From positions 372,001 to 436,000 of the forward strand of contig CAVRIZ010000005.1 of the NCBI GenBank assembly GCA_963721445.1: DNA of 64,000 nucleotides, written 5' to 3'. This DNA is from DAIOEK01 sp963721445. GTDB lineage: Bacteria; Chloroflexota; Anaerolineae; Anaerolineales; Anaerolineaceae. Under the pieces are notes generated by a model. The model made no database searches. It worked only from the letters and a program-made list of their open reading frames with translations, and had not been told where the DNA came from. How positions within the stretch are numbered: position 1 is the stretch's first letter; every line of letters begins with the position of its first letter. A program made the position numbers and the translations under genes. Of this stretch, positions 9,597 through 18,267 are shown in pieces.

Positions 9597-11361
9597 TTCT
9601 CCAATACGATTTCTGTTCCGCTTCCTGCGGGGATCGATTCTGATTGCCATCTTCTCAATTTTCCTATCTTCCGCGGCAATCTTACTCGGGGTTGGATTGA
9701 TCGGCACATCTTCCTACCTGATCTCCTATGCCGCGTTGCAACCATCCATTGCCGTTCTGAGTATTCCGATTGTGGGAGTTCGTTTTTTTGGCATATCAAA
9801 AAGTCTCTTCAGGTATATGGAAAGGCTGGGCAGTCATGAAGTTAATTTCCGCATTCTCGGTGATCTGCGACTTTGGATTTTTCAGCAGATCATTCCACGA
9901 GTTCCATTCTTAAGATCGACTGATCGGATAGGAGACCTGCTTAGTCGGGCAGTGGAAGATGTGGAAGTTTTGGAGTTTTTCTTCATCCGGGTGATCAATC
10001 CACCGCTCACCGCATTATTCACTTCATTCATTGTCGCCATAATCCTGGGTGGGTTTCACCCGGAATTAGTCTGGATATATCTAGGATTGGCATGGGGAAG
10101 CATCTGTATCACCATGTTACTCTCCTATCTGGTTATGGAGCGTTCCTCAAAGAATTATCTGAATAAACAAGGGAATCTACATGCAACAATGGTGGACTAT
10201 TTCGATGGACTACCGGATTTGTTCGTCAATCGTGCCGCAGAAACGCAACTGGATGAGATCCGCCAGGCAGAGTCTTTGTTCAACCAATCCCAAATGCGTT
10301 TAACCTGGGGAAATGGATTTGTAAATGGTCTTCTCCTTTTACTGGCAAGTTCCAGCATGCTGGTCATGCTGGTGGTTGGAATCTATTTGGTAGACAACGG
10401 CGAGATGAGTGGATTATTGTTGGCAGTTATCACGCTCATTACCCTGGTTAGTTTTGACGGGATCCAACCGTTGAATCTGGCGGCGCAACAACTCCATCTG
10501 AGTAGACAGGCGGCAAGCCGAATTATCGCTCTTACCGTTGAGACACCTATCATCAATCAGAAAACAAAATTGGATCAGACAAAGACAATCTCATCAGAAC
10601 AATTTGTGTTACAGAATGGGTTGGAGTTGAGAGATATTCAATTCAGGTACGACACATCTGGCAGTCAGATACTGAGGGATATCCAGCTTTCCATACCGCG
10701 AGGGCAGAAAGTCGCCTTTGTTGGACCAAGCGGGGCGGGAAAAACAACACTAGCGCGACTGATTCTCAAGTTTTGGCAACCCGATTCTGGTGAGATTTAC
10801 CTGAATGGCAAAGGCTATTCTGATTTGTCTGAAGTCGAAATTCGAAATCATATAGGTTATTCTGGCCCAAATCCATTTTTCTTCAACTCGAGCCTTCGGG
10901 AAAACTTTGACCTGCTTCAATCTGATCTCAATGGAGAGGAAATCATTCACGTGTTGGAAAAGGTTGGACTGAAAGAATGGTTCGATTCCCTACCGGATGG
11001 ATTGGATACACTGATCGGTGAGCGCGGTTTAAAGATGAGCGAAGGAGAACGACGCAGGCTGGATTTAGCCCGGTCATTGGTTTTGGATCGTCCAATCCTA
11101 ATTCTGGATGAACCATTCGCGAACCAGGATATTCAAACCCAACATCTGTTGGCTGATTTGTTCCAAAATAGTAGTCAGGAAAAAACGATCATCGTTATCA
11201 CTCATCGCTTGATCAACCTCGATAAGATGGACCACATCATAGTGTTAGATCAGGGGACTATCCTAGCGTCAGGAAGACAATCTGAATTAGTATCGTCAAA
11301 TGGATTATTCCGATTGATGTGGGAGCAGCAAAATCAGATAGTATTTGATCGTCAGGACTGA
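9586..11361 (+). CDS. cydC: Thiol reductant ABC exporter subunit CydC
   Basis: Second half of CydDC. 591 aa, starting at ATG 9586 inside the end of cydD. Six membrane helices occupy about residues 1-310. The ATPase domain has Walker A GPSGAGKTTLARL, signature MSEGERRRLDLARSL (note SEG-E rather than SGGQ, seen in CydC) and Walker B ILILDEPFANQD. Frame intact. Last gene of the cyd operon; a separate promoter for the next gene begins at once. Confidence 0.93.
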   Translation: MSTDSPIRFLFRFLRGSILIAIFSIFLSSAAILLGVGLIGTSSYLISYAALQPSIAVLSIPIVGVRFFGISKSLFRYMERLGSHEVNFRILGDLRLWIFQQIIPRVPFLRSTDRIGDLLSRAVEDVEVLEFFFIRVINPPLTALFTSFIVAIILGGFHPELVWIYLGLAWGSICITMLLSYLVMERSSKNYLNKQGNLHATMVDYFDGLPDLFVNRAAETQLDEIRQAESLFNQSQMRLTWGNGFVNGLLLLLASSSMLVMLVVGIYLVDNGEMSGLLLAVITLITLVSFDGIQPLNLAAQQLHLSRQAASRIIALTVETPIINQKTKLDQTKTISSEQFVLQNGLELRDIQFRYDTSGSQILRDIQLSIPRGQKVAFVGPSGAGKTTLARLILKFWQPDSGEIYLNGKGYSDLSEVEIRNHIGYSGPNPFFFNSSLRENFDLLQSDLNGEEIIHVLEKVGLKEWFDSLPDGLDTLIGERGLKMSEGERRRLDLARSLVLDRPILILDEPFANQDIQTQHLLADLFQNSSQEKTIIVITHRLINLDKMDHIIVLDQGTILASGRQSELVSSNGLFRLMWEQQNQIVFDRQD

Positions 11362-11365
11362 ACCG

Positions 11366-11394
11366 TTGACGGACTTCTGACAACCTGCTATATT
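11366..11394 (+). promoter_or_regulatory. Promoter of the YvcK-like gene
   Basis: TTGACG (11366-11371), 17-base spacer, TATATT (11389-11394). The predicted start of transcription is at about 11401, four bases before the ATG at 11405, so the mRNA would be almost leaderless. No Shine-Dalgarno sequence precedes the ATG. Confidence 0.65.
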
Positions 11395-11404
11395 CAACGA
11401 TACC

Positions 11405-12766
11405 ATGAAAGAATTTAATCAAGGCTGGATTCAGCGGGTGAAACGTTATCTCAAACGCGAAGCTCGCTGGTTGCTGCCAGGAATCGGTGTCAAGCGCTGG
11501 ATGTTGTTGATCATGATCGGCATCACCATGTTGGCGTTAGGCTTGGCTTTCATACTGATAAATATCTACAGAACGGTTCCAGATAACTGGCTTCTCCCGA
11601 TCGTGCAATTCTTATCTCTGCAATCTTTCGCCCGAATTACCCGGGCAATCATCTTCGGATTGCTTGGTTTAGGTCTGACCACTTACGGAATGTGGGGGCT
11701 CAATCGCGCGCTCCTCAGACCATTTATCCAACCAGGAAAACCGATCATTGACGCGGTCTCTGAATTCTACAAAAAAGATAAAGGTCCCCGAATTGTAGTG
11801 ATCGGCGGCGGACATGGGTTGGCAACTCTGTTGCGCGGTTTGAAAGGATATACCAAAAACCTGACCGCGATCGTTACCGTCGCAGATGATGGGGGTTCCT
11901 CGGGCGAATTACGCAGGTCACTCGGGGTTTTACCACCCGGTGATATTCGCAATTGCTTGACCGCTCTATCGAATGATGAAGAATTATTGACCCAGCTTTT
12001 CCAGTATCGGTTTTCTGATGAAACCGGTCTAAACGGACACTCTCTGGGCAATTTGTTCATCTCCGGTTTGGCGGAGATCACAGGATCATTTGAAGAAGCG
12101 GTTGCCGAGAGCGGACGCGTCCTCGCGGTCCAGGGGCAGGTTTTGCCATCCACCCTTACGGATGTAAGATTGTCAGCCTCCATTGAGATTGCGGAAAAAA
12201 AGAAAAGTTTATGGATTCAGGGCGAAAGCAAAATTCCGAAAACCAGGGGACAGGTAAAACGTCTTTGGTTGGAACCTGACAGTGTACCCGCTTATCCACC
12301 AGCCATTCAGGCCATTCTTTCCGCAGATCTGATCCTGGTTGGACCCGGGAGTTTGTATACCAGCATCCTGCCCAATTTACTGGTTCCTGATATTACCGCA
12401 GCCATCCGTGCGAGCCGCGCAATGAAATTCTTCATTTGTAACCTGGCTTCCCAGCCCGGTGAGACCGACCATTATTCGAGCGGAGATCATGTGGCTGCCA
12501 TTGAGAACCACGTGGGAAGCCACCTGTTCGATCTGATCGTATGTAATAACAATTGCACAGTTGATCTGCCAACGGATGTAGATTGGGTCAAGGTTGATTT
12601 TGAGTTGGAACGAAGCTACCCGGTTTATCAAACTGACCTACTCGATCTGGAACATCCCTGGCGGCATGACTCCCAGAAACTGGCACAGGTCATTATCGAT
12701 ATCTATTTTGATCGAACAGGTCCGTTGCCTGAACGGGAAAATACACAACCAATCCCGGCACAATAA
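11405..12766 (+). CDS. Membrane-anchored YvcK/CofD-like gluconeogenesis factor
   Basis: Residues about 30-110 contain two hydrophobic helices (MLLIMIGITMLALGLAF and AIIFGLLGLGLTTYGMW). The rest is a CofD/YvcK-type Rossmann domain: RIVVIGGGHGLATLLRGLK, TVADDGGSSGELRR, LPPGDIRNCL, NGHSLGNLF and GPGSLYTSILPNLL. YvcK proteins bind UDP-sugars and affect cell-wall precursor allocation and growth on gluconeogenic carbon. The membrane anchor ties that role to the envelope here. 453 aa. Placed between the cyd operon and the glycolytic cluster. The name is a family call, not a proven function. Confidence 0.88.
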   Translation: MKEFNQGWIQRVKRYLKREARWLLPGIGVKRWMLLIMIGITMLALGLAFILINIYRTVPDNWLLPIVQFLSLQSFARITRAIIFGLLGLGLTTYGMWGLNRALLRPFIQPGKPIIDAVSEFYKKDKGPRIVVIGGGHGLATLLRGLKGYTKNLTAIVTVADDGGSSGELRRSLGVLPPGDIRNCLTALSNDEELLTQLFQYRFSDETGLNGHSLGNLFISGLAEITGSFEEAVAESGRVLAVQGQVLPSTLTDVRLSASIEIAEKKKSLWIQGESKIPKTRGQVKRLWLEPDSVPAYPPAIQAILSADLILVGPGSLYTSILPNLLVPDITAAIRASRAMKFFICNLASQPGETDHYSSGDHVAAIENHVGSHLFDLIVCNNNCTVDLPTDVDWVKVDFELERSYPVYQTDLLDLEHPWRHDSQKLAQVIIDIYFDRTGPLPERENTQPIPAQ

Positions 12767-12925
12767 GATCAATTAATTAACCAGTTAAATGAGTAAGCCT
12801 TTCAACGGAAGGTCATTTACTATTTGGGAATGATTCCTTCAATGATTTTAAATGCTTAAAGGTAGACCCTTATAGGTCAAGCCTGTATAAATTCATCCGG
12901 GATTTATACCAACTTGTCTAATCAT

Positions 12926-12954
12926 TTGCTACCCGTTGTCGGTTGTGATAAAAT
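12926..12954 (+). promoter_or_regulatory. Promoter of gap
   Basis: TTGCTA (12926-12931), 17 bases, TAAAAT (12949-12954) preceded by TGA, giving an extended -10. It sits 47 bases before the gap ATG. The rest of the 235-base gap 12767-13001 holds no gene that I can see. Confidence 0.6.
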
Positions 12955-13001
12955 CAACGGAATTTGGTTTGCAATCATTTTATCTCTCAGGAGGTGTTTC
13001 A

Positions 13002-14054
13002 ATGGCAGTAAAAGTAGGTATCAACGGGTTTGGACGAATTGGACGCCAGGTATTAAAAGCCATGATCGAAAGACAGGCTGGTAATCTGGAAGTTGTAGCC
13101 ATCAATGATCTATTCGACTCCAAAACCAATGCCCATCTATTCAAGTACGACTCCAACTATGGCATCTATCATGGGGAAGTTTTGGTAGACGGAAGCGACA
13201 TCGTAATTGATGGCAAAAAGATCAAAGTGTTCGCGGAGAAGGATCCGGGTGCTTTACCCTGGAAAGATTTAGGTGTGGATATCGTCATCGAAGCTACCGG
13301 CGTTTTCACCGATGCGATCGGCGACCCCGCCAAAGGTAAAGCCGGTGCCAACATTCACATCACCAAAGGTGGCGCTAAAAAAGTGATCATCTCTGCACCC
13401 GCCAAGAACGAGGATATTACCATTGTCTTAGGCGTCAACGATGATAAATATGATCCAGCCAAGCATCATGTCATCTCCAATGCTTCCTGTACCACCAACT
13501 GTCTGGCACCAGCCGCGAAGGTAGTCCATGATAAATTTGGAATCATCCATGGTTTTATGACCACCATCCACTCTTACACGAATGATCAAGTCATTCTGGA
13601 TCAAGGACATAAAAAAGAAATGCGCCGCTCTCGAGCTGCCGGTCTGAACATTATTCCGACAACCACCGGTGCCGCGAAAGCGCTTGCCCTCGTCATTCCT
13701 GACCTCAAAGGAAAATTCGATGGCTATTCTCTGCGCGTCCCAACCCCGACCGTATCCATCGTCGATTTTACAGCAACCATCGAAAAAGCTACGACCAAGG
13801 AAGAACTGAATGCGACCTTCGTTGAGGCTTCGAAAGGTGCTTTAAAAGGGATTTTGGGCGTGACCACAGGTGAGTATTTCGATCCACTGGTATCCATGGA
13901 CTTCAAAGGCGATCCCCGGTCATCCATTGTCGATCTGGCCACCAACCAGGTTATGGGCGGCAATTTCATCAAAGTCGTCGCCTGGTATGATAATGAATGG
14001 GGATACTCCTGCCGCACCGTTGATATGGCTGCAATGATGGCAAAATTATTCTAA
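13002..14054 (+). CDS. gap: Glyceraldehyde-3-phosphate dehydrogenase, type I
   Basis: Oxidises glyceraldehyde-3-phosphate to 1,3-bisphosphoglycerate with NAD(P). 350 aa. The Rossmann start is VKVGINGFGRIGRQVLKA; the catalytic Cys is in SNASCTTNCLAP, and the C-terminal WYDNEWGYSCR block is present. ATG 13002 is chosen because AGGAGG precedes it; an in-frame upstream extension lacks a ribosome site. The residue after the first Rossmann strand region (AINDLFD) has the Asp typical of NAD-using enzymes. Next gene is pgk, as in many glycolytic operons. Confidence 0.96.
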   Translation: MAVKVGINGFGRIGRQVLKAMIERQAGNLEVVAINDLFDSKTNAHLFKYDSNYGIYHGEVLVDGSDIVIDGKKIKVFAEKDPGALPWKDLGVDIVIEATGVFTDAIGDPAKGKAGANIHITKGGAKKVIISAPAKNEDITIVLGVNDDKYDPAKHHVISNASCTTNCLAPAAKVVHDKFGIIHGFMTTIHSYTNDQVILDQGHKKEMRRSRAAGLNIIPTTTGAAKALALVIPDLKGKFDGYSLRVPTPTVSIVDFTATIEKATTKEELNATFVEASKGALKGILGVTTGEYFDPLVSMDFKGDPRSSIVDLATNQVMGGNFIKVVAWYDNEWGYSCRTVDMAAMMAKLF

Positions 14055-14096
14055 GATTATGGGGCCATCGGTTTCAATCTGTTAGTTTGACCTGCA

Positions 14097-14129
14097 AAGG
14101 CGTAGCGATCCAAAAGATTGTTACGCCTT
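14097..14129 (+). terminator. Hairpin between gap and pgk
   Basis: A 14-bp stem (AAGGCGTA with TACGCCTT, extended by GU-containing pairs) around a CAAAA loop, followed by CTTTCT. It could be a partial terminator or an mRNA processing/stability hairpin that sets the gap to pgk ratio. It lies 25 bases before the pgk ATG. Confidence 0.5.
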
Positions 14130-14153
14130 CTTTCTAAATCCCGGGAGGAAATC

Positions 14154-15329
14154 ATGTTTCAAAAGAAAACGGTTGTTGATCTGGATGTAAAAGGGAAGAA
14201 AGTATTTGTTCGAGTCGATTTCAATGTGCCAATGAAAGATGGAGTCATCAAGGATGATACCCGTATTCGCGCTGCCATCCCGACCATAGACTACCTGACG
14301 AAAAATGGTGCGGCCGTCATATTGGCATCTCATTTAGGGCGACCCAAGGGTGGACCGGACACCCAATTTTCCCTTAAACCTGTCGCCGAGCATCTGGCTA
14401 CTTTGTTGGCAAAACCAGTCGGATTCGTCGATGATTGCGTCGGACCGAAAGCGGAAGCTGCCGCTGCGGCTCTCAAACCCGGTGATATTCTCGTTTTGGA
14501 GAACACTCGGTTTTATCCGGGTGAAGAAAAGAATGACCAGGATCTTGCCAAAGGAATGGCAAAACTGGCTGATCTGTATGTGAATGATGCATTTGGAACA
14601 GCACATCGCGCCCACTCATCCACAGAGGGAATAGCCCGTTATCTGCCTGCTGCAGCTGGCTTCTTAATGGAAAAAGAGATCAAATACCTCGGTGCGGCGA
14701 TAGAGAACCCACGCAGACCATTTGTGGCTATTCTGGGTGGGGCAAAAATTAGCGACAAGATCGGGGTTATCAAAAACCTGTTGCTTAAGGCTGACATGAT
14801 CCTGATAGGTGGGGGGATGGCGAACACTTTTCTTAAAGCGCAAGGCTTTGACGTGGCAGACTCCCTGGTCGAAGCGGAAGCCGTTGAAACCGCAAAGGAA
14901 CTACTTTCAGGTGGAAGCAAAAAACTTCGCCTGCCGGTCGACCTGGTTCTGGCAGATAAATTTGAAGCAGAAGCCAATCATAAGGTGATTCCCACCGGCA
15001 ACGTCCCTGCTGGTTGGAGAATACTGGATATCGGCCCGAAAACTGTGGATGAGTATGCCAGGGCATTGGTTGGCGCCGGAACAGTCGTTTGGAATGGTCC
15101 GATGGGAGTTTTTGAGTTCCCTGAATTTGCAAAGGGAACATTTGGTGTGGCAAAGGCGGTAGCTGAATCTGGTGCGGTGAGTATAATCGGCGGTGGTGAA
15201 TCGGTCGCTGCAATCCAGCAGTCAGGATTAGCCGATAAAATTACACACATCTCAACCGGTGGCGGGGCATCTTTGGAAATGCTCGAAGGACTTATCCTCC
15301 CCGGTGTAGCAGCACTCCAGGATAAATAG
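14154..15329 (+). CDS. pgk: Phosphoglycerate kinase
   Basis: Transfers phosphate from 1,3-bisphosphoglycerate to ADP. 391 aa. The N-terminal substrate domain has KVFVRVDFNVPMKDG and LASHLGRPKG; the C-terminal nucleotide domain has AILGGAKISDKI, VVWNGPMGVFE and HISTGGGASLEMLEG. ATG 14154 follows GGGAGGAA. Intact frame. Downstream is a strong terminator. Confidence 0.96.
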   Translation: MFQKKTVVDLDVKGKKVFVRVDFNVPMKDGVIKDDTRIRAAIPTIDYLTKNGAAVILASHLGRPKGGPDTQFSLKPVAEHLATLLAKPVGFVDDCVGPKAEAAAAALKPGDILVLENTRFYPGEEKNDQDLAKGMAKLADLYVNDAFGTAHRAHSSTEGIARYLPAAAGFLMEKEIKYLGAAIENPRRPFVAILGGAKISDKIGVIKNLLLKADMILIGGGMANTFLKAQGFDVADSLVEAEAVETAKELLSGGSKKLRLPVDLVLADKFEAEANHKVIPTGNVPAGWRILDIGPKTVDEYARALVGAGTVVWNGPMGVFEFPEFAKGTFGVAKAVAESGAVSIIGGGESVAAIQQSGLADKITHISTGGGASLEMLEGLILPGVAALQDK

Positions 15330-15341
15330 TCTACTACTTTC

Positions 15342-15372
15342 ACATATTCCCCTTTGTACAAGGGGAATATGT
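15342..15372 (+). terminator. Terminator after pgk
   Basis: Perfect 13-bp stem (ACATATTCCCCTT with AAGGGGAATATGT) around TGTAC, 13 bases past the pgk stop, followed by an A/T-rich tail. Confidence 0.75.
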
Positions 15373-15427
15373 ATTTAATGGATTAAAGCCTATAATGAGA
15401 AAGCATTCGACAATTCAGGAGGGTAAC

Positions 15428-15874
15428 ATGAAATTATCTTTCCGACGTTGGATATTTGTCATAATTGCAATCGCCGCATTCGGATTTCTACTCATCCAAT
15501 TAATTCCCTTTGGACGGGATCATACAAACCCTCCCGTCATCAGCGAACCTGCCTGGGACACGCCTCGGACAAAAGAATTGGTACAGGCTGCCTGTTATGA
15601 CTGTCACAGCAACCAGACAAAATGGCCCTGGTATTCCAATGTGGCGCCAATGTCGTGGCTACTATACCAGGATGTCGCCGAAGCAAGATCTACCTTCAAT
15701 TTTAACGAGATCACTCCAGCTCAAGGAGCAGATTGGGTTGGTACGATGGTATTTATGATCAAAAATGCATCCATGCCTCCAGCCCGATACCAGGCACTCC
15801 ATCCGGAAGCCCGATTCTCAACGGCTGAAAGACAGGAAATTATCGACGGATTAACGGCGACCTTCCAGAAATAA
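15428..15874 (+). CDS. Membrane-anchored haem-binding domain protein
   Basis: 148 aa. One N-terminal hydrophobic helix (about residues 7-27, WIFVIIAIAAFGFLLIQ) anchors an outside domain. That domain has a CYDCHSN motif, a c-type haem attachment site, in the context WPWYSNVAPMSWLL and MPPARYQALHPEA that is typical of the small haem-binding domain family (Haem_bd). Exact role unknown; electron transfer outside the membrane is likely. ATG 15428 follows GGAGGG. A TATAAT at 15391-15396 may be its -10 box. Its placement inside a glycolytic cluster is odd. Confidence 0.8.
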   Translation: MKLSFRRWIFVIIAIAAFGFLLIQLIPFGRDHTNPPVISEPAWDTPRTKELVQAACYDCHSNQTKWPWYSNVAPMSWLLYQDVAEARSTFNFNEITPAQGADWVGTMVFMIKNASMPPARYQALHPEARFSTAERQEIIDGLTATFQK

Positions 15875-15882
15875 CCAATGAC

Positions 15883-15915
15883 ATGCCCGAAGAATGAAGT
15901 TGTTTCTTGGGGCAT
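15883..15915 (+). terminator. Terminator after the haem-binding gene
   Basis: Imperfect stem of about 11 bp (ATGCCCGAAGAA with TTCTTGGGGCAT), followed by TCTATTTTAAT. The remaining bases to 16101 show no gene. Confidence 0.6.
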
Positions 15916-16101
15916 TCTATTTTAATCTGCCTGATATTAACCAGAGTAATGGAACTTTTTGTAGATTCAAACGTATTATGGTATGAGTGAATATTAATTC
16001 TCAGGGAACTATTGCCATCCAAAGACCGTCAATACATCATAGATATGAATCTAGCATGACAAGATTGAATTGATTATGGACCTACGAAAGGATAAAGAAT
16101 C

Positions 16102-17271
16102 ATGATTACAAAGAAAGGTTTTGCCGCTGTCATCTCCGCCGTCCTCCTCATCGCTTTGGCGGGATGCAATCTCCCCGTCACTGGCGGCGGAAACGTGAGT
16201 CCTGGTGGATTTTACACTCAGGCAGCTCAGACTATCGTTGCCCAATTGACCTACTCAGTGATAGAAACCTATGTGGCTGATAAAACACAGCAAGCCATTG
16301 CCACGTCAACACCAGAAGCCACTGCAACGCCCACCATTGAGCCAAGTCCAACACCATCACCTACATCTACCAAAACTCCCTTACCTCCTACCTCAACTCC
16401 GATCCCTGTCCCGTGTAATGCCATTCAATTCATCGCAGATGTGACCATCGAGGATGGAGAAGTTGTCAAAGCCAATGAGAGTTTTTATAAAATCTGGCGC
16501 TTGAAGAATGTGGGTACTTGTACCTGGACTACTGATTACGACCTCGTTTTTGTCGATGGTGATCTCATGGATGGCGATAAAGCCGTTCCATTGACCTACG
16601 ACGTGGATCCCGGCGAGACGATCGATGTGGCTGTCTATCTGACCGCACCAGCGAAGAAAGGTACCTATAAAGGGTACTGGATGCTCAGGTCAGCGAATGG
16701 AGCCCGTTTTGGTTTTGGACCTTACGCGGACCAGCTATTTTGGGTCAGTGTCGTTGTAAAAAGTACAGCACCATCATTCTATGACACACCTTTTAGCTTC
16801 ATTTCCAATTACTGCCTTGCGGAATGGACTAATGGCGATCAGGGTTTACCCTGCCCTGGTAACAGCTCTTCCGAAGCCGGCTATGTGATCTACTTGAGTA
16901 AACCGGTAATTGAAAAAGGCAAAGAAGATGAGCCTGGTCTTTGGGTTCACCCGGAATTTGTCAAAAACGGTGAAATTACCGGAAAGTTCCCACCGATCCT
17001 TATCCAAGATGGCGATACCCTTATTTCCGCCGTAGGTTGTATGAAAGATGCCACCAAATGTAATGTAGATTTCGAAATCAGCTATCGCGCTGACGGTGGA
17101 TCTTTAACAAGCCTCGGATCCTGGAACGAGGTGTACGATAAAGCAGTAACCAAGATCAATGAGGATCTCTCCTTCTTGAAAGACCAAAAGGTAGTGTTCT
17201 ACTTCACGGTCTCCACAAACGGAAGCTTCACCGATGATGATGCATTCTGGTTAGCTCCAGCGATCAAGTAA
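16102..17271 (+). CDS. Lipoprotein with NBR1-Ig-like domain
   Basis: 389 aa. Lipoprotein signal with lipobox LIALAGC (Cys about residue 22). A Ser/Thr/Pro-rich linker follows (about 72-103, repeated TPT/SPT). Then comes an Ig-like domain resembling the central NBR1 domain (NESFYKIWRLKNVGTCTWTT ... KGTYKGYWMLRSANG), common in Chloroflexota surface proteins. The C-terminal 160 residues, starting near FISNYCLAEW, I do not recognise. Likely a surface carbohydrate- or protein-binding lipoprotein. GAAAGGAT precedes ATG 16102. A terminator follows. Confidence 0.82.
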   Translation: MITKKGFAAVISAVLLIALAGCNLPVTGGGNVSPGGFYTQAAQTIVAQLTYSVIETYVADKTQQAIATSTPEATATPTIEPSPTPSPTSTKTPLPPTSTPIPVPCNAIQFIADVTIEDGEVVKANESFYKIWRLKNVGTCTWTTDYDLVFVDGDLMDGDKAVPLTYDVDPGETIDVAVYLTAPAKKGTYKGYWMLRSANGARFGFGPYADQLFWVSVVVKSTAPSFYDTPFSFISNYCLAEWTNGDQGLPCPGNSSSEAGYVIYLSKPVIEKGKEDEPGLWVHPEFVKNGEITGKFPPILIQDGDTLISAVGCMKDATKCNVDFEISYRADGGSLTSLGSWNEVYDKAVTKINEDLSFLKDQKVVFYFTVSTNGSFTDDDAFWLAPAIK

Positions 17272-17287
17272 ATACCAAACAAAAACC

Positions 17288-17328
17288 AAAACTCCCCGGA
17301 ACCTGCAATTCAGGATCCGGGGAGTTTT
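17288..17328 (+). terminator. Terminator after the lipoprotein gene
   Basis: Perfect 13-bp stem (AAAACTCCCCGGA with TCCGGGGAGTTTT) enclosing a second 4-bp stem CCTG/CAGG. The T run is part of the 3' arm. Confidence 0.8.
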
Positions 17329-17352
17329 ATAGTTAATTTGACCACTCACTGC

Positions 17353-17358
17353 TATAAT
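17353..17358 (+). promoter_or_regulatory. -10 box of the tpiA promoter
   Basis: Consensus TATAAT 83 bases before tpiA. No convincing -35 at the usual spacing (TAGTTA is nearest), so the call rests on the -10 only. Confidence 0.4.
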
Positions 17359-17441
17359 CGAGCCAAATCTATATGCATTTATTGCCTCGACCGGAATAAC
17401 CGTTGAGCAACTATTTTCCTGCCAGAATTGGAGATTTAATG

Positions 17442-18200
17442 ATGAGAAAACCGTTTGTTGCTGGAAACTGGAAGATGAACAAAACCGTCGACCAGGCACG
17501 TCAGTTGGTGGCGGAGATGGTCACCGACCTGAATACCGTAACGGGTGTGGAGAAAGTAATCTGCCCACCATTTACATCACTTTTATCCATAGCAGCGATG
17601 CTTAAGGGGACTGAAATTGGATTGGGTGCCCAAAACCTGCACTGGGAAGCTTCAGGCGCCTTTACGGGTGAGGTATCCCCATCCATGGTGGCTGAGTTCT
17701 GCGGATACGTGATCATCGGCCATTCTGAACGACGGGCGTTTTTTTCGGAAACCGATGAGAATGTTAATAAGAAAACAAAAGCCGCGTTGGGGGCGGGGAT
17801 TGTCCCGATCGTATGTGTTGGAGAGACATTGAGCGAAAATGAAGCGGGGAAAACTGGAGAAGTAATCGTTCGCCAGATTTTGAATGGTCTAAAAGAAATT
17901 CCATCGGAATCAGCCTCTACATTGGTGATCGCATACGAACCTGTCTGGGCAATCGGGACAGGGAAAGCGGCTAATCCACAAATCGCCAACGATGTCACCG
18001 GAAAGATCATCCGCCCGGCTTTGTCGCAATTGTTCGGACCCTATCTCACCCAAAATATCCGGGTTCTATATGGCGGATCAGTAACTGGAGCGAATGCAGC
18101 GGAATATTTTAGCCAGCCGGAAGTGGATGGCGCACTGGTCGGCGGGGCATCCCTCAAACCTAATGATTTCCTGGCGATCGTGAAAGCAGCCGCTCTCTAA
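17442..18200 (+). CDS. tpiA: Triosephosphate isomerase
   Basis: Interconverts dihydroxyacetone phosphate and glyceraldehyde-3-phosphate. 252 aa. Catalytic residues are visible: Lys in GNWKMNK, His in IIGHSERR, Glu in AYEPVWAIGTG, and the phosphate-gripping VLYGGSVTGANA. Two adjacent ATGs (17439 and 17442) are possible; GGAG at the right distance favours 17442. Intact. Ends at a perfect palindromic terminator shared with upp on the other strand. Confidence 0.95.
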   Translation: MRKPFVAGNWKMNKTVDQARQLVAEMVTDLNTVTGVEKVICPPFTSLLSIAAMLKGTEIGLGAQNLHWEASGAFTGEVSPSMVAEFCGYVIIGHSERRAFFSETDENVNKKTKAALGAGIVPIVCVGETLSENEAGKTGEVIVRQILNGLKEIPSESASTLVIAYEPVWAIGTGKAANPQIANDVTGKIIRPALSQLFGPYLTQNIRVLYGGSVTGANAAEYFSQPEVDGALVGGASLKPNDFLAIVKAAAL

Positions 18201-18213
18201 AGAAATTACTTAA

Positions 18214-18249
18214 AAAAATAGACATGGATCATGATCCATGTCTATTTTT
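18214..18249. terminator. Bidirectional terminator between tpiA and upp
   Basis: A perfect 36-base palindrome centred on GATCATGATC with A and T runs at each end, so each strand has a stem plus a U run. It separates convergent tpiA and upp. Confidence 0.85.
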
Positions 18250-18267
18250 AATGTTAGATATGTTCAG

